NCBI GenBank assembly: GCA_027596035.1 | Contig: JADGJA010000157.1 | Coordinates: 1-35,560 of the forward strand | Direction of reading: 5' to 3' | DNA: 35,560 nucleotides | DNA from: Thoreauomyces humboldtii | Taxonomy: Eukaryota > Chytridiomycota > Chytridiomycetes > Spizellomycetales > Powellomycetaceae | Part shown: positions 9,568-20,778 of the stretch, one piece after another | Position numbering within the stretch: the first letter of the stretch is position 1 | How the letters are laid out: the number at the start of each line of letters is the position of its first letter | The notes under the pieces: generated by a model | What the model saw: only the letters and a program-made list of their open reading frames with translations | What the model was told of the DNA's origin: nothing | The model's database searches: none | Made by a program: the position numbers and the translations under genes

Positions 9568-11880
9568 CCTGCGTTGACCAGGGGGAAGAGGAAGGGTTAT
9601 GGGAAGTGTTCAGGGGGGAGCGCGCGCGTGCGCAGGGTCGTGGTTGAGGAATCAGCCCTCTTTGACGCGTGAGTGCAAACAAGGCAAGTGTGAGATGGCT
9701 GACAAGGGAGAGAGAGAGAGAGAGAGCGAGAGAGCGAGAGAGCGGTTGACTTTTCAGAGGCAGTTGAAGCAGTGGTGGTGCAATGAAACGGCTATCATCG
9801 TGGTTCTGGCGGTGGTGGTTGCGATGGCGAGTCCGAGTGCGGTTGGAAAGAGCAAGAGAGAGAGAGAGAGAGGTGTCCAGTGAGGCCTTGAACACTCTGT
9901 CCAACACACAGAAAAAACGAAGGAGGACACGAGGGAAGAAATCTGGGGGTGTGCTATCGAAAAAAAAAAAGGAACAGGGAAAAGAGGAGAGAAACAGCGT
10001 CCAGACGATTCGGACGTGGCCTAGCAGCAGGCGAGTGTTGGAGAACGGCAGCCAGCGGTCAGCGACGGATAGAGCAGAATCCAGCGCCCGGTGATCCCGG
10101 ACCCGATGAAAACATGGCTTTCCGGTGAAGGATTTCAGGCATTCGAATCTACTCGCGAGAGTTACGCAAGCGACATCGCTTCCTTCCAACGATCCGGCGG
10201 TCTCGACAGCCCAAAGAACGGCGCCTCGGAGTCAAACGATCCACATCAACTGATCTGTTGAGAGAAGTTATGGTCCGGCGGGCAAGTCTTTATAGGGGTC
10301 TAATGGAAGACTGTTCAAGTAGTCAAGGTTGCGCAGGAGATCCGTGTGCATACATTTTAGGAACCAAAGAGTGAAGGTGTTCAATCCTTGAGCATGCTAG
10401 CAACCGTCTTACGAACGCCGATTGCAACCTTCGTTGTTCACTTGCACACCCATCTCCTGTACGGTGATGAAAGATTGTGACATGCCTTGACAAGGCACCT
10501 CGTTCATAGCGGCTATTGCCCGTCGGCGCTGGAATAGAGTAGAGAGGGCGCGAAGTAAGATGAGGAGAACCGTCGGGGGGCTACATGCGCAGAGCCAAGG
10601 AGAACAAGAGGAGGGACGGTTCCCGCCTGACGCGGCCCGAGACACGTCCTCCAGGAGCCGGTTCGCTCCGTCTTCGCAAGGTCTGCCATCATCTGCACAC
10701 CTTGCACACGTCCACCTTCCAAGACATCTTCCAGGCAGACAGCCGGGAACGCACGACAATAGGTTGAGATAAGGCTGCCGTCGTATAAAGCTGCCGTCGT
10801 ATGGTGGTGGGTTGGGATGGTTCTGGGGGTTCTCTCTCTGTCTCTCTCTCTCTTCCTTCCGCTTGAAGTTCTTCAATCCTCGACGGCGAGGGAGAAGCAG
10901 GACCCCTGTACCTTTCATGCTGCGCACGATGAGCCAACCACTTTGAACACGTACTGTTCTCTGGTCTCTCAGACCAGAGTCTATGACGATTTTCGTCCCA
11001 CTTTCTGTCCGTCCCACTTGATGTGACTTTGCCACCATCTAGCTGGGAGACCAGAGGAATCCTCCTCCCAAAGGCTGCACAGCCGGCGTTCAGGCCCGGG
11101 AATGTCCGCGCGCGCTACCTGCGCGCCAACCCTGAGACAGACAAGACGCGCAGGTGGCTTTCAACCGCCAAAGCGCCCCAGTCGGTGTGTTGGAATGGTA
11201 GAACCCAAGCATGTACCGGTAGAACCCTACCGACTCGTCTTCTTCCACTCTCTTACTCGGCCACCAGGGACGATTACTTACGAACAATAGAATCTCAATC
11301 AATCTCTGAATTCACCTCGGAGTCCACCTCGTAACAGATTAAGAGTCTCACTCTCTCAGAGCAACCGCCACGACACCGACCTCGTTCCCTCCCCATCGAC
11401 AATATGGTCAAATTTTGTTGCCGGGGGTCATCCTCTCCACTGTCTCACCTGCGCCTGTGTCCGGCGCACAGCCAGTCCTCAGATAGTCTTCTTTCCCCTC
11501 GGTTCTCTTCCCGCTTAGTCGAGTAAGCTTCACTAACATATGTACTGTATACATTCGTCTTTCAGTTCCCACAGCTGCGCCGTCCTGCTCATAGACTGTG
11601 GCGTGTGTTGGACTCGGGGTCAACAGTCAGTTGTACCATAATAAACTTCATCTGTCCATCCTGTCGCACCTCTCTCCAAAAGTAAAGGAGAGACCAGCTC
11701 ACGTCCCGCTGCAAATGTAGGCGTGGAGTATGTTTTGAGCGCAGCAGTCTGTCGAAACTATGCCAGCAGTATATCATTCATTCAAGTAAACCAAAATGCC
11801 TCAAACCTCGAAGGAAGCTCCCGGAGAATGACAGAAGGCCAATGCAATGTTTCAGAGGCCAACCCCTTGCGTTCCTTGCT
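9568..11880. other. 2.3 kb interval with no supported gene; simple repeats and probable UTR/promoter
   Basis: No family is recognisable on either strand. The part nearest ITC1 (9568-10100) is purine-rich on the plus strand, with GA runs and a poly-A of about ten near 9960, and looks like a pyrimidine-rich leader and promoter for ITC1. A 209-codon minus frame at 10409-11038 is low-complexity with no recognisable motif. The end next to 11881 should hold the alcohol dehydrogenase 3' UTR. Non-coding RNAs cannot be excluded. Confidence 0.5.
9709..9743. repeat. (GA)n purine tract
   Basis: An interrupted GA microsatellite about 140 nt upstream of the ITC1 start, read as CT on the coding strand. A second GA run lies at about 9855-9872. 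CT-rich leaders of this kind often sit near fungal transcription starts. Confidence 0.7.
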
Positions 11881-13185
11881 TTACTTCTTCTGATCCCAGA
11901 CCAGGACACCACGGAAGCGAGTCTTGTTCTCGAGCATCTTGGTGTAGCCCTTCGTGATGTCTTCGGGAGAGAAACGCTCGATGTGGCACTTGATGCCCGT
12001 CTGGACAGCGAACTGGATGCACTCCTCAGAGTCGATGGCACCGCCCGAGGCCCAGGCGCGGAGGGAAGTGCGCTTGGCGATCATGGTGTTGGTGTTGACG
12101 GTTACGGGGCCGGCTGCTGCGACGACGAGCAATTCTCCGTCCAGAGCGAGACCGTCAGTCAGGGGACCGATCGAGTCTGGAGAGAGAGAGAGAGAGAAAG
12201 TGGATCGTCAGCATGAGGCGAGGGACGAACAGGGGAACGCCTGGGCTGATGACTTTACCGGCGTGAGGGGCGGTCGCCAGGATGACCTTGGCACCTCCGA
12301 GCTTGTTGAGGAACTTGACGTGGTCCTGAGGATCCTTGGAGCCAGAGTACTCGGTGGCACCCAGCTTGGTCGCCAACTCCTTCTTGTCGTCCGAGGTAGA
12401 CAGAGCGGCGGTCTTGAATCCCATCTTGGCCGAGAACTGCAGGCCGAGGTGACCGAGACCTCCGATGCCGGAGACGGCGACCACCTCACCTGCCTTGGCG
12501 TTGGACGATCGAAGGGAGGCAAAGGTGGTCACGCCCGCGCAAAGCAAAGGCGCGATCTCCGCACCATCGGGACCCTCGGGGATGGCAGCGACGGCCTCAC
12601 GTCTCAGGAGGGCGTACTCTGCGTAACCACCGTCTCGGAAGATACCGTTGACGGTTCCCTTGACGCAGCTCACGGGCGCTCCCTTGCGGCACGAGTGACA
12701 TTCGTTGCAGTGACCGCCCTCCCATCCGCCTCCGGCTCGGTCTCCGACCTTCCACTTGTCTTCACCTTCACCGACAGCGACGATCCTTCCACTATACGAC
12801 GAAAAAGGAGAGAATAGAGTCCGAACGGTTTCAGTTCGCCGCCTTTCGCCGATCTGCCAGATCGCCAGCTGCAATTGTTCAAGCATCGACTCACACAATC
12901 TCGTGACCGGGAACGATGGGGTATGGGATGCCGGGAAAGTGACCGTCCTTTGCGATCGAGTCGCTGTGGCAGATGCCGCAGGCCTCGACGCGTACTAGGA
13001 CTTCGCCCTTGCCGGGCATCTTGAGGTCGCGGGTGGTCATGACGAAGTCGCCGCCTTTCTTCTGGACCTGCATGAAGAATCGTGTCAATCACGCAAGGAC
13101 GGACATTCCTGCGACGCTTGACAGATCTGTGCAGTGGAGGTACCTCAATTGCGCGGTAGGTTTTGGGAAGCGTCTGGTCGACCAT
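11881..13185 (-). CDS. Zinc-dependent alcohol dehydrogenase (MDR superfamily)
   Basis: Four exons (13185-13144, 13067-12895, 12791-12259, 12176-11881) give 347 aa, the usual size of yeast-type ADH. The catalytic zinc site is visible as Cys47 and His48 in CGICHSD, His69-Glu70 in PGHEI, and a third Cys in LLCAGVTTF. The structural zinc lobe has four Cys in HCNECHSCRKGAPVSC. The Rossmann loop GIGGLGHLGLQ binds the nucleotide. The protein should interconvert alcohols and aldehydes with NAD(P)H in the cytosol; no targeting peptide is seen and the substrate is not determinable. Intron 3 (12258-12177) ends in a nearly pure CT repeat serving as its polypyrimidine tract. The 42-nt first exon and 76-nt first intron are inferred from frame and splice sites. 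Confidence 0.92.
12180..12197. repeat. (CT)n tract in ADH intron 3
   Basis: A CT dinucleotide run on the minus strand ends directly at the intron 3 acceptor of the alcohol dehydrogenase gene and supplies its polypyrimidine tract. Length variation here could alter splicing; that is inference. Confidence 0.7.
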
Positions 13186-14040
13186 TGTGGGTGGATGTGT
13201 TACGTTGATGGTGGTAGTGGACGTGGCTAGGGTATGCGAGAGGTGGAGGTATGCGGGGTGTGTGCAGACAGAGAAGGATGTGTTTGTGTTGTGGGAAGAA
13301 TGAGTCGAGATGGCAGAGGGAGGGCAGACCGAGGCTTGGGTTCAAATACGGAATGCGGGGAAAAGGGGGAGGCCTTTTTGACCTTCCCCACACACACACG
13401 CACACAGCACACACACACACAGAAAAACAGACGCCGATGAGTAATGAGGGAAAATGACAGCACCGCACACACAGAAACGTGGCATCCTCCAGACCTGTAT
13501 CACCACCGTTCGGCAGAGGACAGCGGCTCCCAGCGGCAAGACGGCTCCCCCGCCCTTCCGCCGTTTCCGAACGACGTTTCCATGACGAGCTTTCCGATGG
13601 CAAGACAAAGGTATCTGGCATCAGATTTTCCAGGACCAGCCACGAACCAATCGCCATCTGGTCTGACCCCGATTCCAGCAACCACCCTGATCATCGAGGT
13701 CCCAACCTGGCATCCTTGTCAAGATGCCCCAACCGATCGGAAAGCTGGTCGACGATGATGCAGTTCACGGTCATGTCGAGTCTCGTCTCGCTCGAAACGG
13801 CTCGCATCCCTCGCTGCGCAGCACGGCGATGGTGTCGCGGAACGGTTGCTAGTTTATAGTGCGCCATCACAGTCCGAGAACCGCCCTCGAGCGTTTGCGC
13901 CACTCAAGGCAGACCTCCTCACACCGAAGGTAACTGGCAGGAAAACGCTTTCGTTTGATTAATAACTGACTGTCTACGAAGTACGCCTAAAGCCCTCCGG
14001 CCTCCCAAAAAACAAACAAACAAACAACGGCTCCGACGGA
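13186..14040. other. Intergenic region between ADH and mitochondrial EF-G
   Basis: The 855-nt gap holds the ADH promoter side and the EF-G 3' UTR. No conserved coding exon is seen; the open plus-strand frames at 13444-13859 have no family features. A CA microsatellite lies at about 13389-13422 and an (AAAC)n-like run near 14009-14027. Confidence 0.5.
13389..13422. repeat. (CA)n microsatellite
   Basis: An interrupted CA dinucleotide repeat about 200 nt upstream of the alcohol dehydrogenase start codon. Confidence 0.75.
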
Positions 14041-16676
14041 CTACTTTCTGGCCTCCATCTGCTTCTTCTTGTAGTCCTCCATCAACGTCGTCTGCACGAA
14101 CGGCATGACGGGCGCGTGCATCTTGTACTCCATCGCAAACTCACCCTTGCCCTGAGGAAAGACAGAAAAAAAAAAGGATTCTGATTAGCCTGGAAGCAAT
14201 CGATCGGGAAACACCACGGAAAGCCCCGTTACCTGCGTGCAGGAGCGAAGGTCTGTCGAGAATCCAAACATCTCGTTCAGAGGCACTTCGGCCTTGACCT
14301 CCACGTAGTCGTCCTGGACCTCAGAGTCGCCGATCGTGCCCTTTCGCTTGTTGAGGAGGCCGATGGCGGCTCCCTGGTACTCGACGGGCGCGGTCAACGT
14401 CACGTCCATGACGGGTTCGAGGATCACAGGTTGGGCTTGTGCAAAGGCTGACCAAGAACGATGTTAGTATAACCCCCCTCTGTCGTCTCATCATCTTCCC
14501 AATTCATCGACGACCATCATACCTTCGCGGAAAGCGTAAATCGCAGCAAGCTTGAAAGCCAGCTCGCTGGAATCGACAGCATGGGCCATACCGTCCTCGA
14601 GGACGAATCGGACTCCCGTGACGGGATGTCCGATGAGGGAACCCTTCTCGCAGGCCTCCACGAACCCCTTCTGGATGGCTGGGATGTACTGTCCGGGGAT
14701 GTTCATTCCGACCGTCTGGTTCACGAACTCGATGACCTTTCCGTCCTCGGTCGGTTCCTCCATCACCTCGATGTATCCCGACACGCGACCAAACTGTCCG
14801 GACCCACCCGACTGCTTCTTGTGGGTGTAGTTGAAGGGAACCTTCGCGTTGATGGTCTCTCGGAATGCCACCTGAGGCTTGCCGGTGGCGCAGTCGACGC
14901 CGTACTCTCGCTTCATGCGTTCCACGTAGATCTCGAGATGAAGTTCGCCCATTCCGGAGATGATGGTCTGCTTGCTCTCGGCGTCGACGTGAACGCGGAA
15001 GGTGGGATCTTCGCGTTGAAAGCGGTTGAGAGCCTTCGAGAAGTTGGGGGACTCCTTGCCCTTGGGCTCGAGCGAGAGGGAGATGACGGGTTGTGGGACG
15101 TAGATGGAGGTCATGGCGTACTGGATGGTGCCGTCCGTGAACGTGTCACCGGAAGCGCAGTCGATGCCGAAAAGCGCACAGATCTCCCCGGAGCCGACGT
15201 GGGGCACGTCCTCCATCTCGTTCGAGTGCATGCGTACCAATCGAGACACCTTCACCTTCTTCCCTGTCCGCGTGTTTGTGATCCAGTCTCCCTTCTTCAA
15301 AGTGCCCTGGTATATCCGGAGGTACGTGAGCTGACCGAAACGGCCTTCCTCAAGCTTGAATGCGAGACCGACGACCTTTCCGGCGGAGGAGGAGCTGATG
15401 AGAACCTTGTTCTCGTTGTTGCCGGCATCGAGAGCGTGGTTCTCGACTTCATATGGCTTCGGCAGGTAGGTGATGACACCGTCAAGCATAGGTTGCACAC
15501 CCTTGTTGTGATAGGCAGATCCCATAAAGACGGGACAGAACTTGCGAGCAATGGTAGCCCGTCGAATAGCGGCCGTGAGCTGTTCCGAGGTAGGGTCTTC
15601 CTCGTTCAAGAAGATCTCAGCCACCTCATCGTCCACATCAGCAATTTGCTCCACGAGCTCGGCACGCTTGGCGGTGGCAGCATCGACAAGGTCAGCAGGA
15701 ATGTCTTCCACACGGATGATCTCGCCCTTCTCTCCGTCGTTGTAGTACGCCTTCATTTTGACGAGATCCACCACTCCCAAGAGTCCTCCCTCCGCGCCGA
15801 TCGGAATCTGCACCGCGGCGGCAGTCAGTCGGAGCTTCGTCCGAAGCTGCTCCAGAACACGCCATGGGTTCGCTCCAGCGCGATCCATCTTGTTGATGAA
15901 GCAGATTCGAGGAATGTTGTAACGCTTCATCTGTCGGTCGACGGTCATGGTTTGACTTTGCACTCCTCCCACAGCACACAACACGAGAACAGCACTGTCG
16001 AGCACGCGAAGCGCTCGCTCAACCTCAATCGTGAAGTCCACGTGTCCTGCAGGCAGACCAGCATTAGCATTCGTGACACGATGTGACTCTCAACACATGA
16101 ACCCATTCGCCCACCTGGTGTATCAATGATGTTGATGGCATTCTCTCCCCACTTTGTGTATGTGGCCGCAGACTGGATAGTGATTCCCTTCTCGCGCTCC
16201 AGCTCCATGGAGTCCATGGTTGCCCCGACATTGTCCTTTCCTCGAACCTCGTGAATCTCGTTGATTCTCCCGGTGTAGAAGAGGATTCTCTCCGTCAACG
16301 TGGTCTTTCCAGAGTCGATGTGCGCGGAGATACCGATGTTTCGGAGAAGGTTGAGACGTGCCTATCGAGAGTCGTCAAGTCAGCGCAAAAAAGGCATTCT
16401 CAGCGCGGCAGAGACCGATAGTACCATGTCCGCGGGCTCAATGACCGTAGGAGGAGGCGTTTCTTCCTCCACAGCTTCTGCTGCTGCTGTGGAAGCATAG
16501 CGAATGCCAGAGCCCCTAACGACAGGTCGGACGGCGGAGTGTCCGCAAGTCCTTGGCCGCGAAAGGAGACATGTGGTCGTCGAGGCTCTCAAAGCAGAGC
16601 TAGTGGAAGCCCTTGCAGCTATGGAGGAGGGCGCTCGACGTGAAGCCAGCCTGACGAGCTTTCCTACCGACGACAT
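14041..16676 (-). CDS. MEF1: Mitochondrial translation elongation factor G
   Basis: Five exons (16676-16425, 16361-16115, 16046-14523, 14447-14233, 14151-14041) give 782 aa, normal for Mef1. The first 60 residues are Arg/Ser/Ala-rich with almost no acids, a mitochondrial presequence. The GTPase shows G1 [10 protein letters not shown] near 97-106, the G2 region in [21 protein letters not shown]3 DTPGH (split by intron 2) and G4 NKMD. EF-G domains III-V follow ([40 protein letters not shown]), ending in the family's C-terminal [15 protein letters not shown]. It should translocate tRNA-mRNA on the mitochondrial ribosome. Its start lies 184 nt from that of mS33, divergent. A 501-codon open frame on the opposite strand is a coding shadow. 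Confidence 0.96.
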
Positions 16677-16860
16677 GGCGCAATGTCAATGTGTAGGTTC
16701 TATCGGGATTCTAGGCGCAAAAAAGAACGAGGGGAGGAAAAAAGAAGGAAGAGATCTTCTGTCCGTCTCGCGTTGCGTGGACGAATGAGCCTAGTGACCT
16801 CTGCCATTCCTCAGGCTCAAAACCCCCACATTCCCACGCAGATCAGGTTCGTCGTCAGCC
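16677..16860. promoter_or_regulatory. Bidirectional promoter region, MEF1 / mS33
   Basis: Only 184 nt separate the divergent start codons of two genes for mitochondrial translation. This invites co-regulation. No shared motif can be named with confidence. Confidence 0.4.
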
Positions 16861-17284
16861 ATGGCCCTGCCAGCAGCACCCGCCAGGTTACAAGCACTCG
16901 CAGCCCTTCGCAACGCTGCATTTCCCCTATCCGCACCAAAGACCTCAGCAGCAACGACGATCGTATCGAGACGGGCAGCTCTCCTCTCCCACTACCCACC
17001 AAACGTCTGCGTGACGGCTCTCGCGGCTCAGGACCCAAAACTAACAAAGTTGAGGCTCATCGACACCTGGAAGGCGAACAGGATGGAGAGGGAGGAAGCC
17101 CTCACGGCGCGTGGAAAGCCACCGCGTGTTTCCGGTACGTTTTTGTGGCGTCCCGTACTGGAGGTCGTCTCAAACTTCTGGCCGCGAGATTCTTATCGAG
17201 TCGTTTCCTCGGGATTTCTCAGTGGCGACGGGAAAGGCCAAGAAACCAGAAGCGGAGGCGGGAAAGAAGAAGAAGAGAAAGTAG
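16861..17284 (+). CDS. RSM27: Probable mitochondrial small ribosomal subunit protein mS33
   Basis: Two exons (16861-17134, 17223-17284; 88-nt intron, phase 1) give 111 aa. The layout resembles mS33 (yeast Rsm27, human MRPS33): an N-terminal helix with Leu/Ala repeats, a middle block ending in RAALLSHYPP, a helix with IDTWKANRMEREEALTARGKPP, and a strongly basic tail (GKAKKPEAEAGKKKKRK). The RGKxPP then Lys-rich ending is typical of that family, which belongs to the head of the mitoribosomal small subunit. The N-terminus is basic and without acids for about 50 residues, suiting mitochondrial import. Identification rests on remembered similarity, so a different small mitochondrial protein remains possible. 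The neighbour MEF1, transcribed divergently, supports a mitoribosomal role. Confidence 0.65.
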
Positions 17285-17382
17285 ACGCATCCTCCCAGCG
17301 AGGATTCTCCCCTTCTTTAGGGAACCGATCGATTTGTAAATTAGAAGCGTCAGTGCGGACGCTACCACTCTGTTTCAATATT

Positions 17383-20300
17383 CTATTCGAGGTCCGCATC
17401 GCTTCCAGCTTGCGTCAGCGCTGCTTGTATTCGCATCAGGACCGCGGCAGGATCGGGGGTCGGTGAACCGATCAAATCGGTGATTTCTCTGGTTGGTTCC
17501 CAGTATTTTGCGTACTTCGGGATGGGCGCCTGGGAGGATCGATACTGTGATCAGCGAGGCTCGATATGAAAGTGGCAGCGCAAGCATTACTCACCTTCTC
17601 GATGGCCTTGTTGCGGCCGACGCCGGACACCCGATGAAAGTGCTGGTCGGATTTCGCGATCAGAGCCAGTAGATAGGCGAGCTGATGAGCCTCCTGGCGC
17701 GTCCACGTGGATCCCAGAGCTGCCACGTTTGTCAGCACGGCTCGCAAAAGTACGTCGAGGAGAAGTCCCACTGCCGCGAAATAGAGCTCGGCCGCCATGA
17801 TCGGCTGAGACATGTAAGAGATGGAGAGGTCAGCGTAAGCGACGACTGCATGTTGGACAAATCAATGGGTTACCTTCCAAGCTTTCGCTAGACTGCTGAG
17901 ATGGTACAAGGCTGCCTTGAGGGCCTTTTCCACTGTCTCGCAGCGTGCATCATCACCGAGGTCGTGGAAGCCCCCAGCCGAAGCCACGAGCGCAACCAAG
18001 GCATCTCGTTGTTTTCGCTGCAATCTCGCATCAGTACGCTGAGGGTCCTGGAAAGTGTGTTCCGCACATCCCCTACCATCTGATTCCGAAAGTAAGCTTC
18101 CCCCAGCTTACGATACGCAGGTACCATGTCAAGGAACGATGCCATGTCCGCCAGCGGATATGGTAGGGTCTTCGAATACCGGTATGCTAAGACGAGGAGA
18201 TGGAATGCCACGTACTCGCAATCATTGTGGAGGAGCATGGCTCTCGCGGGGCTATGTTCGAGGGCGTCCGCATGATGTTCGGGTACGATGGCGCGGTAGG
18301 CGTCGAGAATGTCACGAGCGCAGTAGAATGCGTCGACTTTCCTAGCAAAAAAAACAAGATACAACGTGTTTAAGTTATTTGAATTGTGGGCACGTGCACA
18401 GGGAGGCGGACTCCCAACGTACCTGTCATCACTGCTAGTCGCAGCGTCGCTCAATGTTTGATGCGCGAGCTCGACTAACGTCTGGACTTGCGTGCTGACA
18501 TGACAAGGTGCCAATGTGAACGTGGATCCCGATATCTCCAATCCATCTTTGCCATCCACGCCCTTTCCCACGGGTGCTGCAGCATCCTTTGGGGCTTTGA
18601 CTTCCGAAGCCGACGCAAAAATGTCACCTGACGTATGGGTCAGTTAACGTCATTGACGTCTCAAGGCGATCTCGGGGGTTCAACATACCTTGCTCGAGAA
18701 TGCCTGGAACGGGTACAGTATTTTGATCCTCGCTTTGTAATATGTCTCGCACCAAAGAGAGGAGCTCCGTGCGAAGCCGCTCGGCGCTCCTCAAATGCAT
18801 TCTAGCGACGAATTCATGAAGCTGAGTCTGATCGTGGGCCAAAAAACCTACACCGAGAATCAGGTTAGGCTCTCAACCGAGTGCTCTAGACAATGAATGT
18901 AAGGGCTGACCAAGCTCTTTGGCTGTTTGCTCAAAATTCTGGATCTTGACGGTTAAGTCCTCCCAGGCATCGGTCGAATCAGATCGTTCGGGAACCGCCG
19001 GCGCAAGACATTTTTTCACGAGTACAGCGACCATGTCTGGCCCCCATATCCTTATAAACGCTTTGAAGCTATCATGACATTCAGACTCTCCGCTTTCTTG
19101 TTCGGAATTAGCGAAAAGGTCTCCTTTCAAGAATCGACAGAGAACCAAAAGCTGGTCAAGCACGTAGGCAACCCGGTCTGTGTTTCAACACACTGTTAGA
19201 AAAGCCTTCGATTGGAAGGACAAAGATTTTTAGAACTCACCTAGGGCCGGCGAGGGACCATCATCAGCCGTTGCTTTCGCTGCAAAGCCTAGAGTGAGCG
19301 TAAGAGCCAGCTTTGTCCGCGCAACCGTTAACTCTGCATGGGGGTGTCGTAAGATCGGCTCGACAAACAGATCGAGCACATGGTTGGAAAGCCGTCGAAG
19401 CGCGTTATCCAGGAGTCCCAAGCGGCCCATCGCTCGCAGCACGTCTATGGCACGGAGCGGGCTGTCATAGAAAGTCTGGCCGATCACCGCTGAAAGGCAA
19501 CTACATGAAAATCACTTCACTGATGAACCGCGTCATCAATAGGCGGCCTTACCAAGAAGCCTTGGGCTCACACGAAGTTCTGCCGCTTCTCCGTGTGCGG
19601 TGAACACGAACGCAGAGGCGAATAGTACGGCTAGCTTCTGCTTTAGGAAACCCGTCTTTGCCATGACCTCTTTCTAAGTGTCAAGAGAGGTGTCAGAAGC
19701 GTCAAAGCCAAAAGGTAGGGCGGGTTCTCTACCTTGATGACTTTCACGATTTCCATAGGACAATCGCAGCGCATGCTCAGGGCTGGCAAAACCTGTAGAC
19801 ATTTATTCTACGATTCCGAGCAGATGCGTCAGCATTCCGACTTGGCAAGTGATAGGCTCTACCACGATCATACCATCTCCACTGCGGTCTCCGCTGCGCT
19901 AACGAGTTCGCCAGTCTCCATTAACTGATCCAGTCCTTGCAGCTCCGCATGTATCTATCGCGACGAGATCGATGAGACATGTCATCGTGCAGGTCTGTCC
20001 CACAGACGAGACGTACGCGAGTCAGAGTACTGAGCAGCGACAGCGTATCTTGAAGAATGGAAGGACGATTCGGCAATCCTTCCTACGCGGAAGGACTCTG
20101 GGGATGAGGAGCCTGTCTTCCACTGTCCTTTTAAATCGGGAATTCAGAGCGAACCTGTTTCGAAGAGAGGGAATCGAACCGGTCCTGAAGACCCCCGATC
20201 TCATCACGCAGATCCAGTCGATGCTGGTAAGAGCTCGCAAAGTCCTTGTAGTGACTAGGTTCGGTTGGTAGCATCAGCCTGCGGGTTCAAAAGTTCGCCA

Positions 20301-20630
20301 AACAAGGATATAGACTCCCGTACCTTAGGATCACCAGAAAGACTTGACTCTACCACGAAATGAAGAGTGAGTCTCCCATCCAAACTTTGTCCTGCTTTTG
20401 CTTCGTTCGCAAGCTTGGGCTGCCCTCCTTACCTTGAGCTGCTCGAGGTGCTCTTCCACGGTGACTTCCTGAGGCTTGGTTCTCTGTCCTGCCGAAAGAC
20501 GCGGAGAAGCTGCGGTACCGGTCGCAGTCAGCATGGCCAGCGCGATACGATCAGAAAGAGCTGCTGGTAGCCTGTTGGTGATTGGTTTTCGCGGGTCAAG
20601 GTGTGGGTACCGTAAATAGAGGTATGGCAT
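17383..20630 (-). CDS. ZW10: ZW10 homologue (RZZ kinetochore / Dsl1-NRZ tethering complex)
   Basis: Fifteen exons were assembled: 20630-20433, 20349-20324, 20278-20155, 20082-20017, 19954-19874, 19792-19733, 19673-19553, 19489-19241, 19177-18911, 18847-18689, 18627-18423, 18341-18077, 18038-17874, 17804-17595 and 17529-17383. They give 780 aa, close to human ZW10 in length. The best diagnostic block is VQTLVELAHQTLSDAATSS, then FYCARDILDAYRAIVP, LLHNDCEYVAFHLL, and FLDMVPAYRKLGEAYF, the core of the Zw10 family. ZW10 works with RINT1 and NAG in ER-Golgi vesicle tethering, and with ROD and Zwilch at kinetochores in animals. In fungi the tethering role is expected. The intron at 18076-18039 is only 38 nt and exon 2 only 26 nt. 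The start is uncertain: an in-frame ATG at 20666 or an extra 39-nt intron after MPYLYLR are alternatives. Confidence 0.86.
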
Positions 20631-20778
20631 CAAAATGCTGGAATGATGTCCGATGGCTTCGTACACGTCGTCGCATGACTCATTGCACCTTCCCGTTCCT
20701 TGGGTTCTGTGCTTGCCTGCGCCGAGGCCTTGGTACCCGGTAGGTCAATCGTTGTCATCCGAATTCTTTCCCAGGCAC

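Noticed and set aside
10409..11038. A 209-codon minus-strand open frame in the gene-poor interval
   Set aside because: It is low in complexity, rich in Arg/Pro/Cys clusters from simple sequence, has no recognisable domain, and no splice partners were found.
13444..13859. Overlapping open frames between ADH and MEF1
   Set aside because: Short, mutually overlapping, without family features or splice context.
14581..16086. A 501-codon open frame on the plus strand, antisense to MEF1
   Set aside because: It lies exactly opposite the conserved EF-G coding exon; the product is Leu/Val/His-rich with no family resemblance. GC-rich coding DNA often leaves the complementary frame open.
20155..20200. 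A tRNA-like T-arm word (GGTTCGATTCC on the minus strand)
   Set aside because: The flanking stem does not pair, no D-arm or anticodon arm is present, and the bases are coding within a ZW10 exon.
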